Below, piece after piece: positions 48,337 to 58,410 of a stretch of DNA of 64,000 bases. Location of the stretch: positions 92,044 to 156,043 of the forward strand of contig JADJAL010000008.1 of NCBI GenBank assembly GCA_016704305.1. The letters are read 5' to 3'. The DNA is from Haliea sp. Its GTDB lineage: Bacteria; Pseudomonadota; Gammaproteobacteria; Pseudomonadales; Halieaceae. Made by a program: the position numbers and the translations under genes. Under the pieces are notes generated by a model. That model was not told the origin of the DNA. It was given only the letters and a program-made list of their open reading frames with translations, and did not search any database. Position 1 is the first letter of the stretch; each line of letters begins with the position of its first letter.

Positions 48337-50313
48337 TCACTCTGAGTCTAGTGGCTTTTGGGCAACTTTGTAAGCGAGCAGCACATTGCCCGGCAGTTGA
48401 CCGAACATGGAATACCCGGACTGCACATACACCCAGCCGTCCGCCAGCACCGGCCCGCCCACGTCTATCGCGCCGCCGTGGCCTTTGACGCCATTCAGGG
48501 TGTCGAAGGGCGCGGCGGTTTCCGTCTGCCACAGGATGTCGCCGGACTGGATGTCATAAGCCCGCAGTTTGCCGTCGAGGCCGGCACTGAAGGCCAGTTC
48601 GGGCGTGGCGGTCGCCGCCGCCGAAAGGCCGTAGTAGAACGAACACTGGTACAGTTGCGCCAGATCCGGCGCCTTGCCGGAGCGCATGCTCTCGAGTCCG
48701 ATCAGCGGGCGATTTTCCGGGGCGATAACGCAGCCCCTGGTGACGGGCTGTTGCCACAATACGTCGCCGCTCGCCACATCCAGCACATACAGGCCGGGTT
48801 TTGGTATGTAGCCATCCCGCTCCCTCTCCGGGTCGGCGACCGGCACCACGAGGCGTTGACCGGACAACGCTATGCCCCAGTGGATGCCGCCGTTGGTGGT
48901 GCCCATGCTGATGCGGTTGCGCCACAGCACCTTGCCATTGCCGTCAACAAGATCGGGATCGGGATCCAGCGCGAACACCTCCCCAGATTTCTGCCCTGCC
49001 AGCAACAGCTCGCTGCCGTCATCACGCTCGGCAATGATGACCGATGCGCCGAAGTCGAAATCGCCACCGGCATTGGCCGGGCAGTTGGCCCCGTCGTTCA
49101 GGCAGGCCGCGTTCCATACGTCGTCAGCCGTGGCCTGGAAGCGCCAGGCCATTGCGCCGCTGTCCATGTCCAGTGCGATGATGGCATCGGAAGTGTCTGT
49201 CGCCGGATGGCTGAGGTTCTCGCCGGTGCCGATATAAATGCGTCCGCGCTTCGGGTCGATCGCCGGCGTGGTCCAGACCGCCGCGCCGGAGGGGCCGAAC
49301 TGGTCCTGGCCGTCGGCGTTCTGGCCTTGCAACACGGCCTCGTCGGTTGCATGCCACTGCCACAAACGCTCGCCATTGTTGGCGTCCAGCGCGATGACGC
49401 CGCCGTGGGATTTGCAACAGATATGGCTGGGGCTGCCTGCCGCCGCGACCTCGAAGGACGACACCGGCACGAACAGGCGGTCGTCGTAATAGCTGATCGA
49501 GCCGGTGACCACCGAGGTCTCGAACAAGCGCACCGGCTGTTGCCAGACGATGTCCAGCGTCTGCGGGTCGACGGCGAATACAGTCGCCACCGAATCGGCA
49601 AACACCAGCAGCTGTTTCCCGTCGCTCAGCGTCGCCACGGTGATGGCCGAGCGAATGCCGCTGAACACTTTGGCGTGGGCGCGCACGCAGCCGCGGGTGC
49701 GATCCAGCGCGTACAACTTGCCGGCCTTGTCGCCGAAGTACAGGGTGTCGCCGATAATCGCGGGCTGTGAACGCATATCGCTGACCTTGGGAAATGCCAG
49801 GCTCCACGCCAGCTCCAGGCGCGCGACATTCTCGCGGTTAATGCCGGCGCGCTCGTCGCTGGCAAAGCGCCGGTTGTGGGTGCCAAGGCCCCAGTCGGCG
49901 ACATAGTCGGTTGGCGTCGACGCGTCGGGTTCGGTGCAGGTGTGCTGCGCGATCCAGTCGTAGTCATTCTGCGAGTTGCCCGCCAGGTAAATCGCGATCA
50001 GTCCGCGCTCCTGCCGGCTGAGGTGCGCGGCCATCGGTTGCATCTTGCCAAATTCCAGCGCGATCAGGATGCTCTCCTTGGCAAACCCGGCGAGCGCCTC
50101 GCGGGTGGGCGCGTGCATCGCGGGGTTGTCATGGCAGCTGGCGCAATGCTGGTTGAACAGGTGCTCGCCAAAGTAAGCCAGCGGCAGCTTGTCCGCGTGC
50201 CGTATCGCGAACGACTCCAGTGTCTGGCGCGGCGAGTCCAGCATTAACAGGGCGCCGCCGCCCAGTACGGCGACGAACAGCAGTAATAACAGGCAGCGCA
50301 AAAATATTTTCAT
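48337..50313 (-). CDS. PQQ/heme quinohemoprotein dehydrogenase, polyvinyl-alcohol-dehydrogenase-like
   Basis: Periplasmic quinohemoprotein. ATG 50311-50313 begins a membrane anchor/signal (MKIFLRCLLLLLFVAVLGGG), followed by a cytochrome-c domain with CASCH near residues 57-61 and Met ligand candidates in FGKMQPMAAHL. The rest is an eight-bladed PQQ propeller: YFGDKAGKLYALDRTRG, the vicinal-cysteine site ICCKSHGGVIALDANNG, AVWTTPAIDPKRGRIYIGTG, NGGIHWGIALSGQRL and GKLRAYDIQSGDILWQTE. The domain order matches polyvinyl alcohol dehydrogenases and related secondary-alcohol oxidases. It is the last gene of a three-gene operon, starting ten bases after the preceding gene. Confidence 0.87.
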   Translation of the reverse strand: MKIFLRCLLLLLFVAVLGGGALLMLDSPRQTLESFAIRHADKLPLAYFGEHLFNQHCASCHDNPAMHAPTREALAGFAKESILIALEFGKMQPMAAHLSRQERGLIAIYLAGNSQNDYDWIAQHTCTEPDASTPTDYVADWGLGTHNRRFASDERAGINRENVARLELAWSLAFPKVSDMRSQPAIIGDTLYFGDKAGKLYALDRTRGCVRAHAKVFSGIRSAITVATLSDGKQLLVFADSVATVFAVDPQTLDIVWQQPVRLFETSVVTGSISYYDDRLFVPVSSFEVAAAGSPSHICCKSHGGVIALDANNGERLWQWHATDEAVLQGQNADGQDQFGPSGAAVWTTPAIDPKRGRIYIGTGENLSHPATDTSDAIIALDMDSGAMAWRFQATADDVWNAACLNDGANCPANAGGDFDFGASVIIAERDDGSELLLAGQKSGEVFALDPDPDLVDGNGKVLWRNRISMGTTNGGIHWGIALSGQRLVVPVADPERERDGYIPKPGLYVLDVASGDVLWQQPVTRGCVIAPENRPLIGLESMRSGKAPDLAQLYQCSFYYGLSAAATATPELAFSAGLDGKLRAYDIQSGDILWQTETAAPFDTLNGVKGHGGAIDVGGPVLADGWVYVQSGYSMFGQLPGNVLLAYKVAQKPLDSE

Positions 50314-50323
50314 TGTCGGTCCG

Positions 50324-52280
50324 TTAGTGTGGCAGCGCAAAAGCGTACAGGTAGTCGCCGTAGCTGCGGTTGAACATGGCGTGCCCGCCGGCGTTGATGA
50401 CGACATACTGCCGCCCGCGGTACTCATAGGTCATCGGCGTGGCGGCGGCGTCGACCGGCAGGGTGTACTGCCACAGCGTGGCGCCGCTGCGCGTATCGAA
50501 GGCGCGAATTTGCCGGTCCATGGTGGCGCCGATAAAAAACAGGTTGCCGGCGGTCGCGATGCCGCCGCCCAGGTTGGGCGTGCCCCACTCAATGTGGAAG
50601 GGCGCGGTCACCGGCCCCATCTCGTGCACCGAACCCAGTGCGACTTCCCACAGTATCGTGCCCTGCTGCAAATCCACCGCCACCAGCTTGCCCCAGGGCG
50701 GTTTGCTACAAGGAATGCCCAAAAAGGATTGCAGGCTGCCGATCTCGACGGTGTAGGGCGTGCCCTCCATGGTGACCTGCATGCGCTGCCCGGCAGCGGG
50801 GTGATCGCGCTTGCCCGGGTGGTCCGCGCCCGCCGCGTCCGCAGTGGGCAACAGTCGGCCGGTGAAGGGTATCGTATTGACATTGGTCAGCAGGATGCCG
50901 CTCTCGCCCAGCAGTGCGCCGCCGCCCCAGTTGGGCCCGCCCAGGCTGCCCGGGTACATCAGCGTGAGTTTCTCGCTGAGGGGCGTGAACAGGCCCAGGT
51001 TGTTGAGCGCGGCCAGTTGCCGGCGGCAGTCGTTGCGGTCAACAGGTGTGAGCCCCCAGGCCTGCCGAGGCATCAGGAACGAATCGAGCAATTGCGGCGG
51101 CGCGATGGGCTTGGGTTGCGTCGCGGCGCTGGTTTCTCCGGGCACCGCCGAGGGCGGCACCGGCTGTTCCGTGATTTCCCAGAGAGACTCACCGGTCAGC
51201 CGGTTGAGCACGAATACGAAGCCCTGCTTGGTCAACTGCGCCAGCGCCGGAATGTCCGCGCCGCGCTTGCGCCACTGGAACAGGATCGGTTGGGCGGGCG
51301 TGTCGTAGTCCCACAGGTCGTGGCGCACGTGCTGGAAGTGCCAGCGCACCGCGCCGGTCTGCACGTCGAGGGCGACGATGCTGTTGGCGTACAGGTTGTC
51401 GCCCGGGCGCTGTGCCCCGTAATAATCCGGCGACGGCGCGCTGGTGGGCAGGTACAGCAGGCCGTGCGCCTCATCCACGGACATGGGCGCCCACACGTTG
51501 GCGCTGCCGCTGTTTGCGTGCCCGAGCAGCGGGTCGAACTGCCAGCGCGGTGCGCCGGTCAAACTGTCAAAGGCCTGCACCGTGCCGCGCGGCGTGGTGG
51601 CGCGCACGAAGTCGATGACGGTGGAGCCGATAATCACGAGACCGCTGGCGACTACCGGCGCCGATGAGTTGCTGACGTCGCCGGGCACATAGTCCTCGTT
51701 GCTGCCGCGCCTGGCCGAGCACTACCTTCCCGCCATCGCCAAAGTCGCTGCAGGGTTTGCCGGTCAGCGCGTCTATCGCCCAGAGCGCGCGGTCGTGAGT
51801 CCCCAGGTACAAGCGATGCCTGCAGCTGCTGTCCACGCTTGCGCGCGCTTCCTCGGCATAGCTGACGCCGCGACAGCGAAAGGGCCTGTCGCCACGGCGA
51901 TCGATCTGCGGGTCAAACTCCCAGCGTGTTGTGCCACTGGCGGGGTCAAGCGCGATCACCCGATTGAAAGGCGTGCAGTACACCAGTGCTTCCCCGGCGG
52001 CCGGGGGCAGCAGCAACGGCGTGCTCTGTGCGGAGGTTTGCGTCATGGCATCGCCGTAACGCGCCACGTCGCCGCTGCGATGAATCCACGCGGGTTCCAA
52101 ATTCGCGACATTGTCGGTGGTGATTTGCGCAGCGGTGGAATAGTGGCGGCCACCGGGATCCCCGCCGTAGTGCTGCCAGCTGCCGGGCTCCGCTGCCTCG
52201 GTTGTCGACAGGCGGGCGCTCAGCCCGACGCACAGCATCAGCGGAAGCAACGCGCGTCGAACTGTGTCTACCCTGGACAT
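50324..52280 (-). CDS. PQQ-dependent dehydrogenase, membrane glucose-dehydrogenase type, frameshifted
   Basis: Quinoprotein with a signal peptide (ALLPLMLCVGLSARLSTTEA) from ATG 52278-52280. The propeller opens SWQHYGGDPGGRHYSTAAQI and contains NLEPAWIHRSGD, YCTPFNRVIALDPASGTTRW, HDLWDYDTPAQPILFQW, PWGKLVAVDLQQGTILWEVA and GGGIATAGNLFFIGATMDRQ, ending YGDYLYAFALPH. It lacks the membrane domain of E. coli Gcd, so it is the soluble, periplasmic variant. The frame changes near 51700-51715 (FGDGGKVVLGQA to YVPGDVSNSSAPVVAS). Spacing of seven and ten bases to its neighbours shows operon structure. Confidence 0.85.
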
Positions 52281-52287
52281 GGTCGGT

Positions 52288-54036
52288 CTAAGGCGCCAGC
52301 GGCGTGATGCGCAGCAGCGTGGGTTCGCCGCCCTCGGACTGCCACGTGGGGAAATGGGAGTTCGTGGTGTAGATGGCGCCGTCGTCTTCGGAGATTTCGA
52401 TATCGCGGGTGAAGAAACGCTGGCGCGGCAACGGATAGACTCTCCAGCCCTCGGAGGCGATATCAAATGCCAGGATGGTGTCGGACTGGTTGCCGTTGAC
52501 CCACACGACGCCGCGTTCCCGGTCGATGTTGAGCGCGTAAGGAATCTCGTTGATCACCGGCAGTGCGTATTCCTTGAACACGTCGGTCTGCGGGTCGTAG
52601 CTCACCAGCAGCGAATCCTGGAACGCGACGATCCACAGTTTGCCATCGGCGTCGATACGCAGTCGGCGCGGCCCGTTGAAGGGAAAGGGGATGATCGTGA
52701 CTTCTTGCGTCTGGGGATCAATCCTGGCGAGATCGTTGGCGTACAGGCGGGCCACCCACACAGTGCCGTCCGGTGCGATATCGATGCCGTAGGGCATGGG
52801 CAGGCCGATGGAATCGCGTGTGGGCGCAGGCGTGGGACGGTTCTTGGCGTCGATTTTGAACATCAGCGGTAGCGACTTCAAAATCAGCCACTCCTTGGTG
52901 CTGCGAGCGGGCAGGTCGTACACGGTAAATTGTTTGGTGGTGCGGTCGAACATCGCGACCTGGGATGAGAGGGCCAGCGTGAACCACACGCGATCCTGCG
53001 CATCCACTCGTATCGTGTGCGGGTAGAAGCCCTCCGGCATGGGATGGGTGATAAATTGTTTGCTCTTGATGTCGAATTCCAGCAGCGCCTGCTGCATGGA
53101 AGGGGTGATAAAAATATTGCCGTCCTTTTTGGAGAAGGCAAAAGAGTGGACGCCCATGTAGTTGTACATCTTGGGGAACACCTCGAAGCGGTTGCCCATG
53201 ATGCCGCCGAGCGTCATGTCCGGGTCGTGGGGCACCTTGTAAACCGTGTATTGTCCTGTGGTCGGGTCCAACTCGTAGATACGATCGAACAGGTTGTCGC
53301 CAACGTAGATATAGCCGTTGGGATGCAGCAGGAAATCGTGCATCTGCGAGAAGCCGTCGCCGAGCGGCCACTCGGTCATCTCGATTGACGACAGGTGCTC
53401 CTCCCACGGTCGCGGTGCCGGCACCTGTTGTGGATTCTCGCGCAGTTCACGATATTCCTGTTGCAGGAGATGCGAAATTTTTTGTGCATCGTCCGCGGGC
53501 AAGCGCGCACCATAGGTATTCATGCGCTCTATCACGCTGAGCCACTGTTCGGGGGTGCGCTCGTTGCGCATGAAGGGCGATGCCTGCTGGTGGCAGAAGG
53601 CGCAATTCAGTTCGAAGGAGTTCTTCAGCGCCTCATCGCCGCCAAAATGCAGCTGCGAGAGCCACACATTCGAGGGGTAACTGGCAAACAGTTGTTCCTG
53701 GGTCATCGTCTGCAGCACCAGTTCTTCAGGCAGTTCCGTGAGATAAGCGTCGACATATCCCTGTGCGCGCACGCGGTAGCCCGCCGGTTGGTCGGTGTCC
53801 GCAAAACTGACCCTGCCGCTGGCGTCGGTGAAACGCGTGACGACGGTGGCGGCGGTATTGGTCACTCCGTCGGGCGCGTAGCCATCATCGCTCAGGTCTG
53901 CGGCGGGCCTTTCCTGTGGCATGCGCGTCACCATGGCCTGGGGCAACGGCTCGCCGGCGGCGTTTTTCACCAGCAGCGTGGCGCCCCAGGCGGGCGTCAG
54001 CGCCAGCATCAACAGCAGTAAGGTGCACAATTTCAT
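52288..54036 (-). CDS. Heme-binding virginiamycin-B-lyase-like beta-propeller protein
   Basis: Exported 582-residue protein, start ATG 54034-54036 (MKLCTLLLLMLALTPAWG). It has an N-terminal carboxypeptidase-regulatory-like beta domain (ATLLVKNAAGEPLPQAMVTR) to about residue 100. A c-type heme motif CAFCH at residues 145-149 lies in a cytochrome-like helical region. A Vgb/SMP-30-like propeller follows, with repeats such as PNGYIYVGDNLFDRIYELDP, APDGTVWVARLYANDLARID and DADGKLWIVAFQDSLLVSYD. It heads the operon with two PQQ dehydrogenases, so it probably acts in electron transfer or substrate binding rather than antibiotic lysis. No lyase activity can be claimed. Confidence 0.8.
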   Translation of the reverse strand: MKLCTLLLLMLALTPAWGATLLVKNAAGEPLPQAMVTRMPQERPAADLSDDGYAPDGVTNTAATVVTRFTDASGRVSFADTDQPAGYRVRAQGYVDAYLTELPEELVLQTMTQEQLFASYPSNVWLSQLHFGGDEALKNSFELNCAFCHQQASPFMRNERTPEQWLSVIERMNTYGARLPADDAQKISHLLQQEYRELRENPQQVPAPRPWEEHLSSIEMTEWPLGDGFSQMHDFLLHPNGYIYVGDNLFDRIYELDPTTGQYTVYKVPHDPDMTLGGIMGNRFEVFPKMYNYMGVHSFAFSKKDGNIFITPSMQQALLEFDIKSKQFITHPMPEGFYPHTIRVDAQDRVWFTLALSSQVAMFDRTTKQFTVYDLPARSTKEWLILKSLPLMFKIDAKNRPTPAPTRDSIGLPMPYGIDIAPDGTVWVARLYANDLARIDPQTQEVTIIPFPFNGPRRLRIDADGKLWIVAFQDSLLVSYDPQTDVFKEYALPVINEIPYALNIDRERGVVWVNGNQSDTILAFDIASEGWRVYPLPRQRFFTRDIEISEDDGAIYTTNSHFPTWQSEGGEPTLLRITPLAP

Positions 54037-54070
54037 GTTGGCGCTCCGCCAGGTTAGAAGTATCAATGCG

Positions 54071-55294
54071 CTAGCTTAGCTCAGTATGCGATGTCTCGCG
54101 TAGCATCAGCACCACCACCGGAATCGCCAGCAGTGTACTCAAGGCCAGGACAGAGAGCGCCGCGGCGTGGCTGCCCAGTGCATTGAACAGAATACCCTGC
54201 ATCGCGAGGCCTGCCACGGCGGCAAAGGTTGTGCAGATTGCGCGCAAGGTAGCGGCGGTTGATCGACAGCTGGTCGGAAATAATTCCCCGCCTATGGCAC
54301 TGATCATGACTTCAATTGCAAAAAGCTGAACAACGAAATTATCCACGCCAATGGTAGAAGCCATCCGCCGCTGTTGTAGAAGGCGATAGTCGCGGCACAA
54401 TTGAGCAACAGCGCCGCGATCAAGGTTGGTCGGCGTCCAATGTGGTCGGAAATCCGCCCGGCCGTGGTGGTGCCGAAAAGTGCTATGGAACCGGCCACGA
54501 TGAACAGGAGACTGACTTCCTGTGGCGCGTAGTGGTGCGTCTCCTGCAGGTATTTCGACATGAAATTGATGGTGGCCGAAAGCTGGAACACAAACGCGGC
54601 GGCAATCAGCGCTATCGCCGTCATTGCACGCCTGTGAAAGCGAAAAATCTCCAGCACGGGTTGCCAGATATTCTGTTTCATAGCGCTTTTGGCGTGGCGA
54701 TCGAAGAGCGTGGTCTCGGGCAGCACGCGGCGCAGCCAGACAATGTACAGAATCGAAATGCCGGCGATGATATAGAGTGCCCGCCAGCCTCCCGGTAAAT
54801 AGCCCACCAGAGCGTAGAGCAGGGAGGCCGCGCCCGAGCCGATTCCACCCATTGCCGCCAGGAAGCCCACGCCCCACCCGCGGTGTCGCGCCGGCAACAT
54901 TTCGATCACATAGATAAGTGCGATGGCTTCCCTCTGCCGTGGCAAAGGCACGCGCACAGAACTGGAGCCGCGATAAACTCCTCTGCTGTGCGGGCAAAAC
55001 CCGTGGCCCCTGTGGCAATTGACAGTCCCAGCAGGGTCACCATCAGTAGTCGCCTCCGACCAATGCGGTCGGATAACAATGCCAGGAATACTGCTGGCAG
55101 CGCGCCCAGCCTCGCTGCGGCGAGCACTTTACCAGGTCCTCTTCGGCGATCGCAAAAGTTGCCTGCATATCGGGCAGGGCGAGGCTGAGGACGGACATAT
55201 CGTACTGGGCAAAGGAAAACGCTGCCGCCAGCAGCAGTAGCATTTTCCTGTCCGAGGTCGCCAAGCCCGCTGGCGGAAAGAAGATGCGAAACAT
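54071..55294 (-). CDS. MFS transporter (sugar/organic-acid type), multiply frameshifted
   Basis: Twelve-helix major facilitator. Read across three frames it gives DRKMLLLLAAAFSFAQYDMS, the loop 2-3 signature LSDRIGRRRLLMVTLLGLS, EMLPARHRGWGVGFLAAMGG, the loop 8-9 repeat GRISDHIGRRPTLIAALLLN and ELFPTSCRSTAATLRAICTT. It ends LLAIPVVVLMLRETSHTELS. Frame changes occur near 55120, 54955 and 54310. It sits immediately upstream of the PQQ operon (35 bases to its first gene, same strand) and may import a substrate or oxidation product. The motif pattern is metabolite:proton symporter-like. Confidence 0.8.
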
Positions 55295-55465
55295 ACGATT
55301 AAGCGCTGTAGCCGGGGCTTGGGTGATGCGTTTGTGGCTCCAGCGTACATGGGTTGGCTTTTGCAGGCATCATTCACGATTACTCAATTGAATTATTGTT
55401 TGGGTATGGCAGACAGGGCGTGTGTTTGCGTGTATCAAGGCAAACGGCCCGCAAGGCGCACATCC

Positions 55466-55993
55466 CTAAGGGTCTGCACCCGCCTTGTACCTTGAGTATG
55501 CTTCATCCACGGAAAGTGACCTGGCCCTGCCGACACAAACATAGGCCTGTTCGTCGTCGATTGCGAGCTGTTCCTCACGGTTCATTTGCAGGTTGTGCAG
55601 CACAGCCGCTTCGTACTGGTAGTCGATCGGTACGGGCACTGCTTCGCACACCCGTCGGTTTTCCGTGCTCGCCGGTACGGTTTTCCTCTGGCAGGCGGCG
55701 AGTTCCTCGCCCGACAGGCCTCCGCAGTCAGCAGGTCTCGCAGGCACCGTCACGGCGACAATCCGGCAATGCTCATACACGCGGTATCCTGTCGCCAGCA
55801 ACTGCTGCCTGGCCGAGATTTCATCATTGAGACTGTTCAACGCCCATTTGCGCTGGCGGGCGGCCGCAGTCGCGCTGCACACCTTCTCTGCCCGTTCTTC
55901 CGGGCTCATGGCCTGGAAGTCTTCCAATGTGGTGCAGGCGCTCACCAGCAGAAGAGTCAGGACGAAATACCATCGATATGCAAACTGACCCAC
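55466..55993 (-). CDS. Hypothetical lipoprotein
   Basis: The likely start is GTG 55991-55993, with GAGGAA about 8 bases upstream; a longer start at 56053 is possible. The signal peptide ends in the lipobox LLLVSAC and is followed by TTLEDFQAMSPEERAEKVCS. Six further cysteines are spread as CxnC pairs (HCRIV, DCGGLSGEELAACQ, RRVCEA, YVCVG), suggesting disulfides in the periplasm. No family was recognised. It lies downstream of the sensor kinase on the same strand. Confidence 0.72.
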   Translation of the reverse strand: MGQFAYRWYFVLTLLLVSACTTLEDFQAMSPEERAEKVCSATAAARQRKWALNSLNDEISARQQLLATGYRVYEHCRIVAVTVPARPADCGGLSGEELAACQRKTVPASTENRRVCEAVPVPIDYQYEAAVLHNLQMNREEQLAIDDEQAYVCVGRARSLSVDEAYSRYKAGADP

Positions 55994-56058
55994 GGCGCGT
56001 TCCTCATTTCGGGTAGTTATACACTGCCTGATGAGGCGGGGACAATGGTGCAACCGCG

Positions 56059-57381
56059 TCAGTGCCAGGGCAGGTCGATGCGCACGGTCAGGCCGCCTTG
56101 TTCGTTGCTGTCAAACCGCAGTGTGCCCTTATACGCTTCCACTTTATCGGCAACAATTGCTAGGCCCAGGCCATGGCCGACGACGGATTCATCGAGCCGT
56201 TCGCCACGCTGCATAGCCCTGTGCAACTCTCCTTTAGGTATGCCAGGCCCGTCATCGGCTACCTGGATGACCAACGTGCCATCGACACGCTGCATCGTCA
56301 AACGGATCTCTTCCCGGCCCCATTTGCAGGCGTTGTCGAGCAGGTTGCCCAGCAACTCCAGCACATCTTCGCGCTCCCAGGGTATGCGGCCCTGCAGGCT
56401 GACCTCGCTGGTAATGGCGACTTTCTGTCGATGGGCGCGGCGCAAGCTCTCCAGTAACAGCGGCAGGTCCGTATCGATATCAAAAAAATTCTCCGGGCGG
56501 TGCGTGCCGGCCGTGCGGGCGTGCGCCATCTCGCGGGTGATGCGCTGGCGCATGTGTTCGATTTGCGTCGTCATCGCCTCGCGCAGCGAGGGGTCGCGGC
56601 GGATGCTGTCGCGTTCAGTCAGGTTAGGCAGCACTGCGAGCGGTGTTTTCAGCGTGTGGCCCAGGTCACCCAACGCGGTACGCGAGCGGTGCAGCTGTTG
56701 CTGGGTGTCGTGCAGCAGGCGGTTGATTTCACGCACCAGCGGCGCGAGCTCCTCGGGGACGGCATCGTTCAGTGACGTGATGGTGCCATTGCGCAGCTGT
56801 TCAACCTGCTGCCTGGCAACTTCCAGCGGGCGCAGCGACCTGCGTACCAGGAATTGCTGCAGCAGGGCCAACAGCACCAGGACCATAATGCCGATGGCCA
56901 ACAGCAGATAGCGGATATCGCGGATGTCCTGCAGTATCGGCGAGTAGTCCACCGCCACCAGCACCTCGATAGGCTCGCCAAAGCGTCGGTAGTTCGCGCC
57001 CAGCCACAGCAGGCGCTGATTGTTCAGAGCGTCGAGCAGGTCGCCCGTGAGTTCTTCGCTATTAACGGGTGCCAGTTGCTCATCCCACAACGAGCGCGAG
57101 CGCCACTGGCGCTCGTTGATGGTCACCACAAAATAGCGGCCAGACAGCGGGCGATCATACGCGGGATCGATGCTCTTGCTGTCGAGCATCAATCCATTGG
57201 GTCCGCGCTTGATCGCTCGCAATAGTCCGCGACTTTCGTCCTGCAGGCTGGCAGCCATGTAGTCCTTGAGCGCGTTGTCCAACAGCCAGTTCGCAGTCTG
57301 CGCAATCACCACGCCCGCGAGCAACAGGCTGCCGATGACGCCCACGGTCAACAGGCGGCTGATGGATGTCGCGCTGCTCAC
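56059..57381 (-). CDS. PhoQ-like sensor histidine kinase
   Basis: Membrane sensor kinase of the PhoQ class. GTG 57379-57381 overlaps the regulator stop. First membrane helix LLTVGVIGSLLLAGVVIAQ; periplasmic sensor about residues 35-165; second helix LLLAIGIMVLVLLALLQQFL. A HAMP-like linker is followed by the H-box GDLGHTLKTPLAVLPNLTER, which is PhoQ-like. The N-box is LLGNLLDNACKWGREEIRL, with G-boxes VADDGPGIPKGE and HGLGLAIVADKVEAYKG. In PhoQ the sensor detects divalent cations, acidity or peptides. The ligand here is unknown, but the linked PepSY genes suggest envelope or peptide stress. Confidence 0.9.
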   Translation of the reverse strand: MSSATSISRLLTVGVIGSLLLAGVVIAQTANWLLDNALKDYMAASLQDESRGLLRAIKRGPNGLMLDSKSIDPAYDRPLSGRYFVVTINERQWRSRSLWDEQLAPVNSEELTGDLLDALNNQRLLWLGANYRRFGEPIEVLVAVDYSPILQDIRDIRYLLLAIGIMVLVLLALLQQFLVRRSLRPLEVARQQVEQLRNGTITSLNDAVPEELAPLVREINRLLHDTQQQLHRSRTALGDLGHTLKTPLAVLPNLTERDSIRRDPSLREAMTTQIEHMRQRITREMAHARTAGTHRPENFFDIDTDLPLLLESLRRAHRQKVAITSEVSLQGRIPWEREDVLELLGNLLDNACKWGREEIRLTMQRVDGTLVIQVADDGPGIPKGELHRAMQRGERLDESVVGHGLGLAIVADKVEAYKGTLRFDSNEQGGLTVRIDLPWH

Positions 57382-58047
57382 ACAGACAGACCGCGAAAGC
57401 GGTAACCCTGGCCACGCCGGGTTTCGATCACGCTGCGGCCAAGTTTGCCGCGCAGCCGGTTGATATGTACTCTCGATCACATTGCTGTCGCGCTCCTGCT
57501 CATTGTCGTAGAGGTGCTCGGCGAGGTGCGAGCGCGACAACAATTTCCCGGACTGCAGCATGAAGTAGCGCAGCAGTTGGAATTCCGCGCCGGTCAGCTG
57601 TATGCGCTTGCCGCGGTTGATGACGCAGTGACGTTCCTCGTCGAGCTGTAGTCCACCCGCCTCAAGCACCGGCTGGTTGGCGACGTTATGTGTGCGACGT
57701 ATCAGCGCCTGCACTCGCAGCACCAGCTCTTCGGGGTGGAAGGGTTTGGTCAGGTAATCATCGGCACCGGCTTTGAGGCCCTCGATGCGATCAGCCCAGG
57801 TGTCGCGCGCGGTCAGCACCAGCACCGCAGTCGCCAGTTGCGCAGCACGCCATTCGTGCAGTATCTCAATACCGTCCCGTCCCGGTAGCCCGAGGTCGAG
57901 CACGATAATGTCATAGGGATTGTCGCTGGCCTGCACGGCCGCATCGCGACCATCAACCAACCAGTCGACCGCATAGCCATTGCGCCGCAACAGCGGCACC
58001 AGCTCATCGGCCAGGGCGACATTGTCCTCCACTAACAACAGCCGCAC
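57378..58047 (-). CDS. PhoP-like response regulator (OmpR family), frameshifted
   Basis: Two-component DNA-binding regulator. GTG 58045-58047 overlaps the stop of the upstream PepSY gene by one base. Receiver domain: MRLLLVEDNVALADELVPLL, phospho-acceptor Asp in DIIVLDLGLPGRDG and Lys in DDYLTKPFHPEEL. The winged helix starts LTGAEFQLLRYFMLQSGKLL and reaches RDSNVIE. One extra base near 57470-57476 then throws it out of frame; the next frame reads VHINRLRGKLGRSVIETRRG and GYRFRGLSV to TGA 57378-57380. Without correction it would appear fused to the kinase, which is an artefact of the indel. Confidence 0.92.
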
Positions 58048-58397
58048 TAATCCTCCAGCTCATCGTCGAGTATCGTGCCGCTGGCGGCGTCTATCTCCAC
58101 TTCGCGCACGCTGCCGTCGCCCAGCAGTATGTCGATTTCATAGAGGTATTTGCCGTTCTCGGCTTCCAGTTCAACCTCGAGCACCTGCAGGCCCGGATAG
58201 CGCAGCGTCACCGCCTGCAATATCTGCTGGAACGGTGCCACGAGTCCAGATCGTCGCAACTCGAGCACTTCGTCCTGGTTGATTTCATCGGCGTTGCCAG
58301 CAGGGCTGGCAACGCACAACAATAAGCCGGACAACAACGCCGACAGTGCAAGCAGTGTGATGGTTTTTGAGCGTGCGTTTCTCACACTTGTTGCCAC
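58047..58397 (-). CDS. PepSY-domain periplasmic protein (regulator-proximal)
   Basis: A 116-residue exported protein: signal segment LLALSALLSGLLLCVASPAG, then one PepSY domain (DEVLELRRSGLVAPFQQILQ, YLYEIDILLGDGSVREVEID). Its stop overlaps the regulator GTG by one base (TAGTG), so translation is probably coupled. PepSY proteins beside PhoPQ-type systems are thought to tune sensing or inhibit envelope proteases. Confidence 0.85.
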   Translation of the reverse strand: MATSVRNARSKTITLLALSALLSGLLLCVASPAGNADEINQDEVLELRRSGLVAPFQQILQAVTLRYPGLQVLEVELEAENGKYLYEIDILLGDGSVREVEIDAASGTILDDELED

Positions 58398-58410
58398 ATT
58401 ATGTCAGCGC

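Noticed and set aside
52288..54036. Virginiamycin B lyase (antibiotic resistance)
   Set aside because: The propeller similarity is general, while the heme motif, N-terminal beta domain and PQQ operon context point to a redox role; no resistance function is supported.
56059..58047. A fused response-regulator/histidine-kinase protein of 662 residues
   Set aside because: The fusion exists only because one extra base near 57472 shifts the regulator into the kinase frame. The correct regulator C-terminus, its TGA and the kinase GTG are all present in the expected frames.
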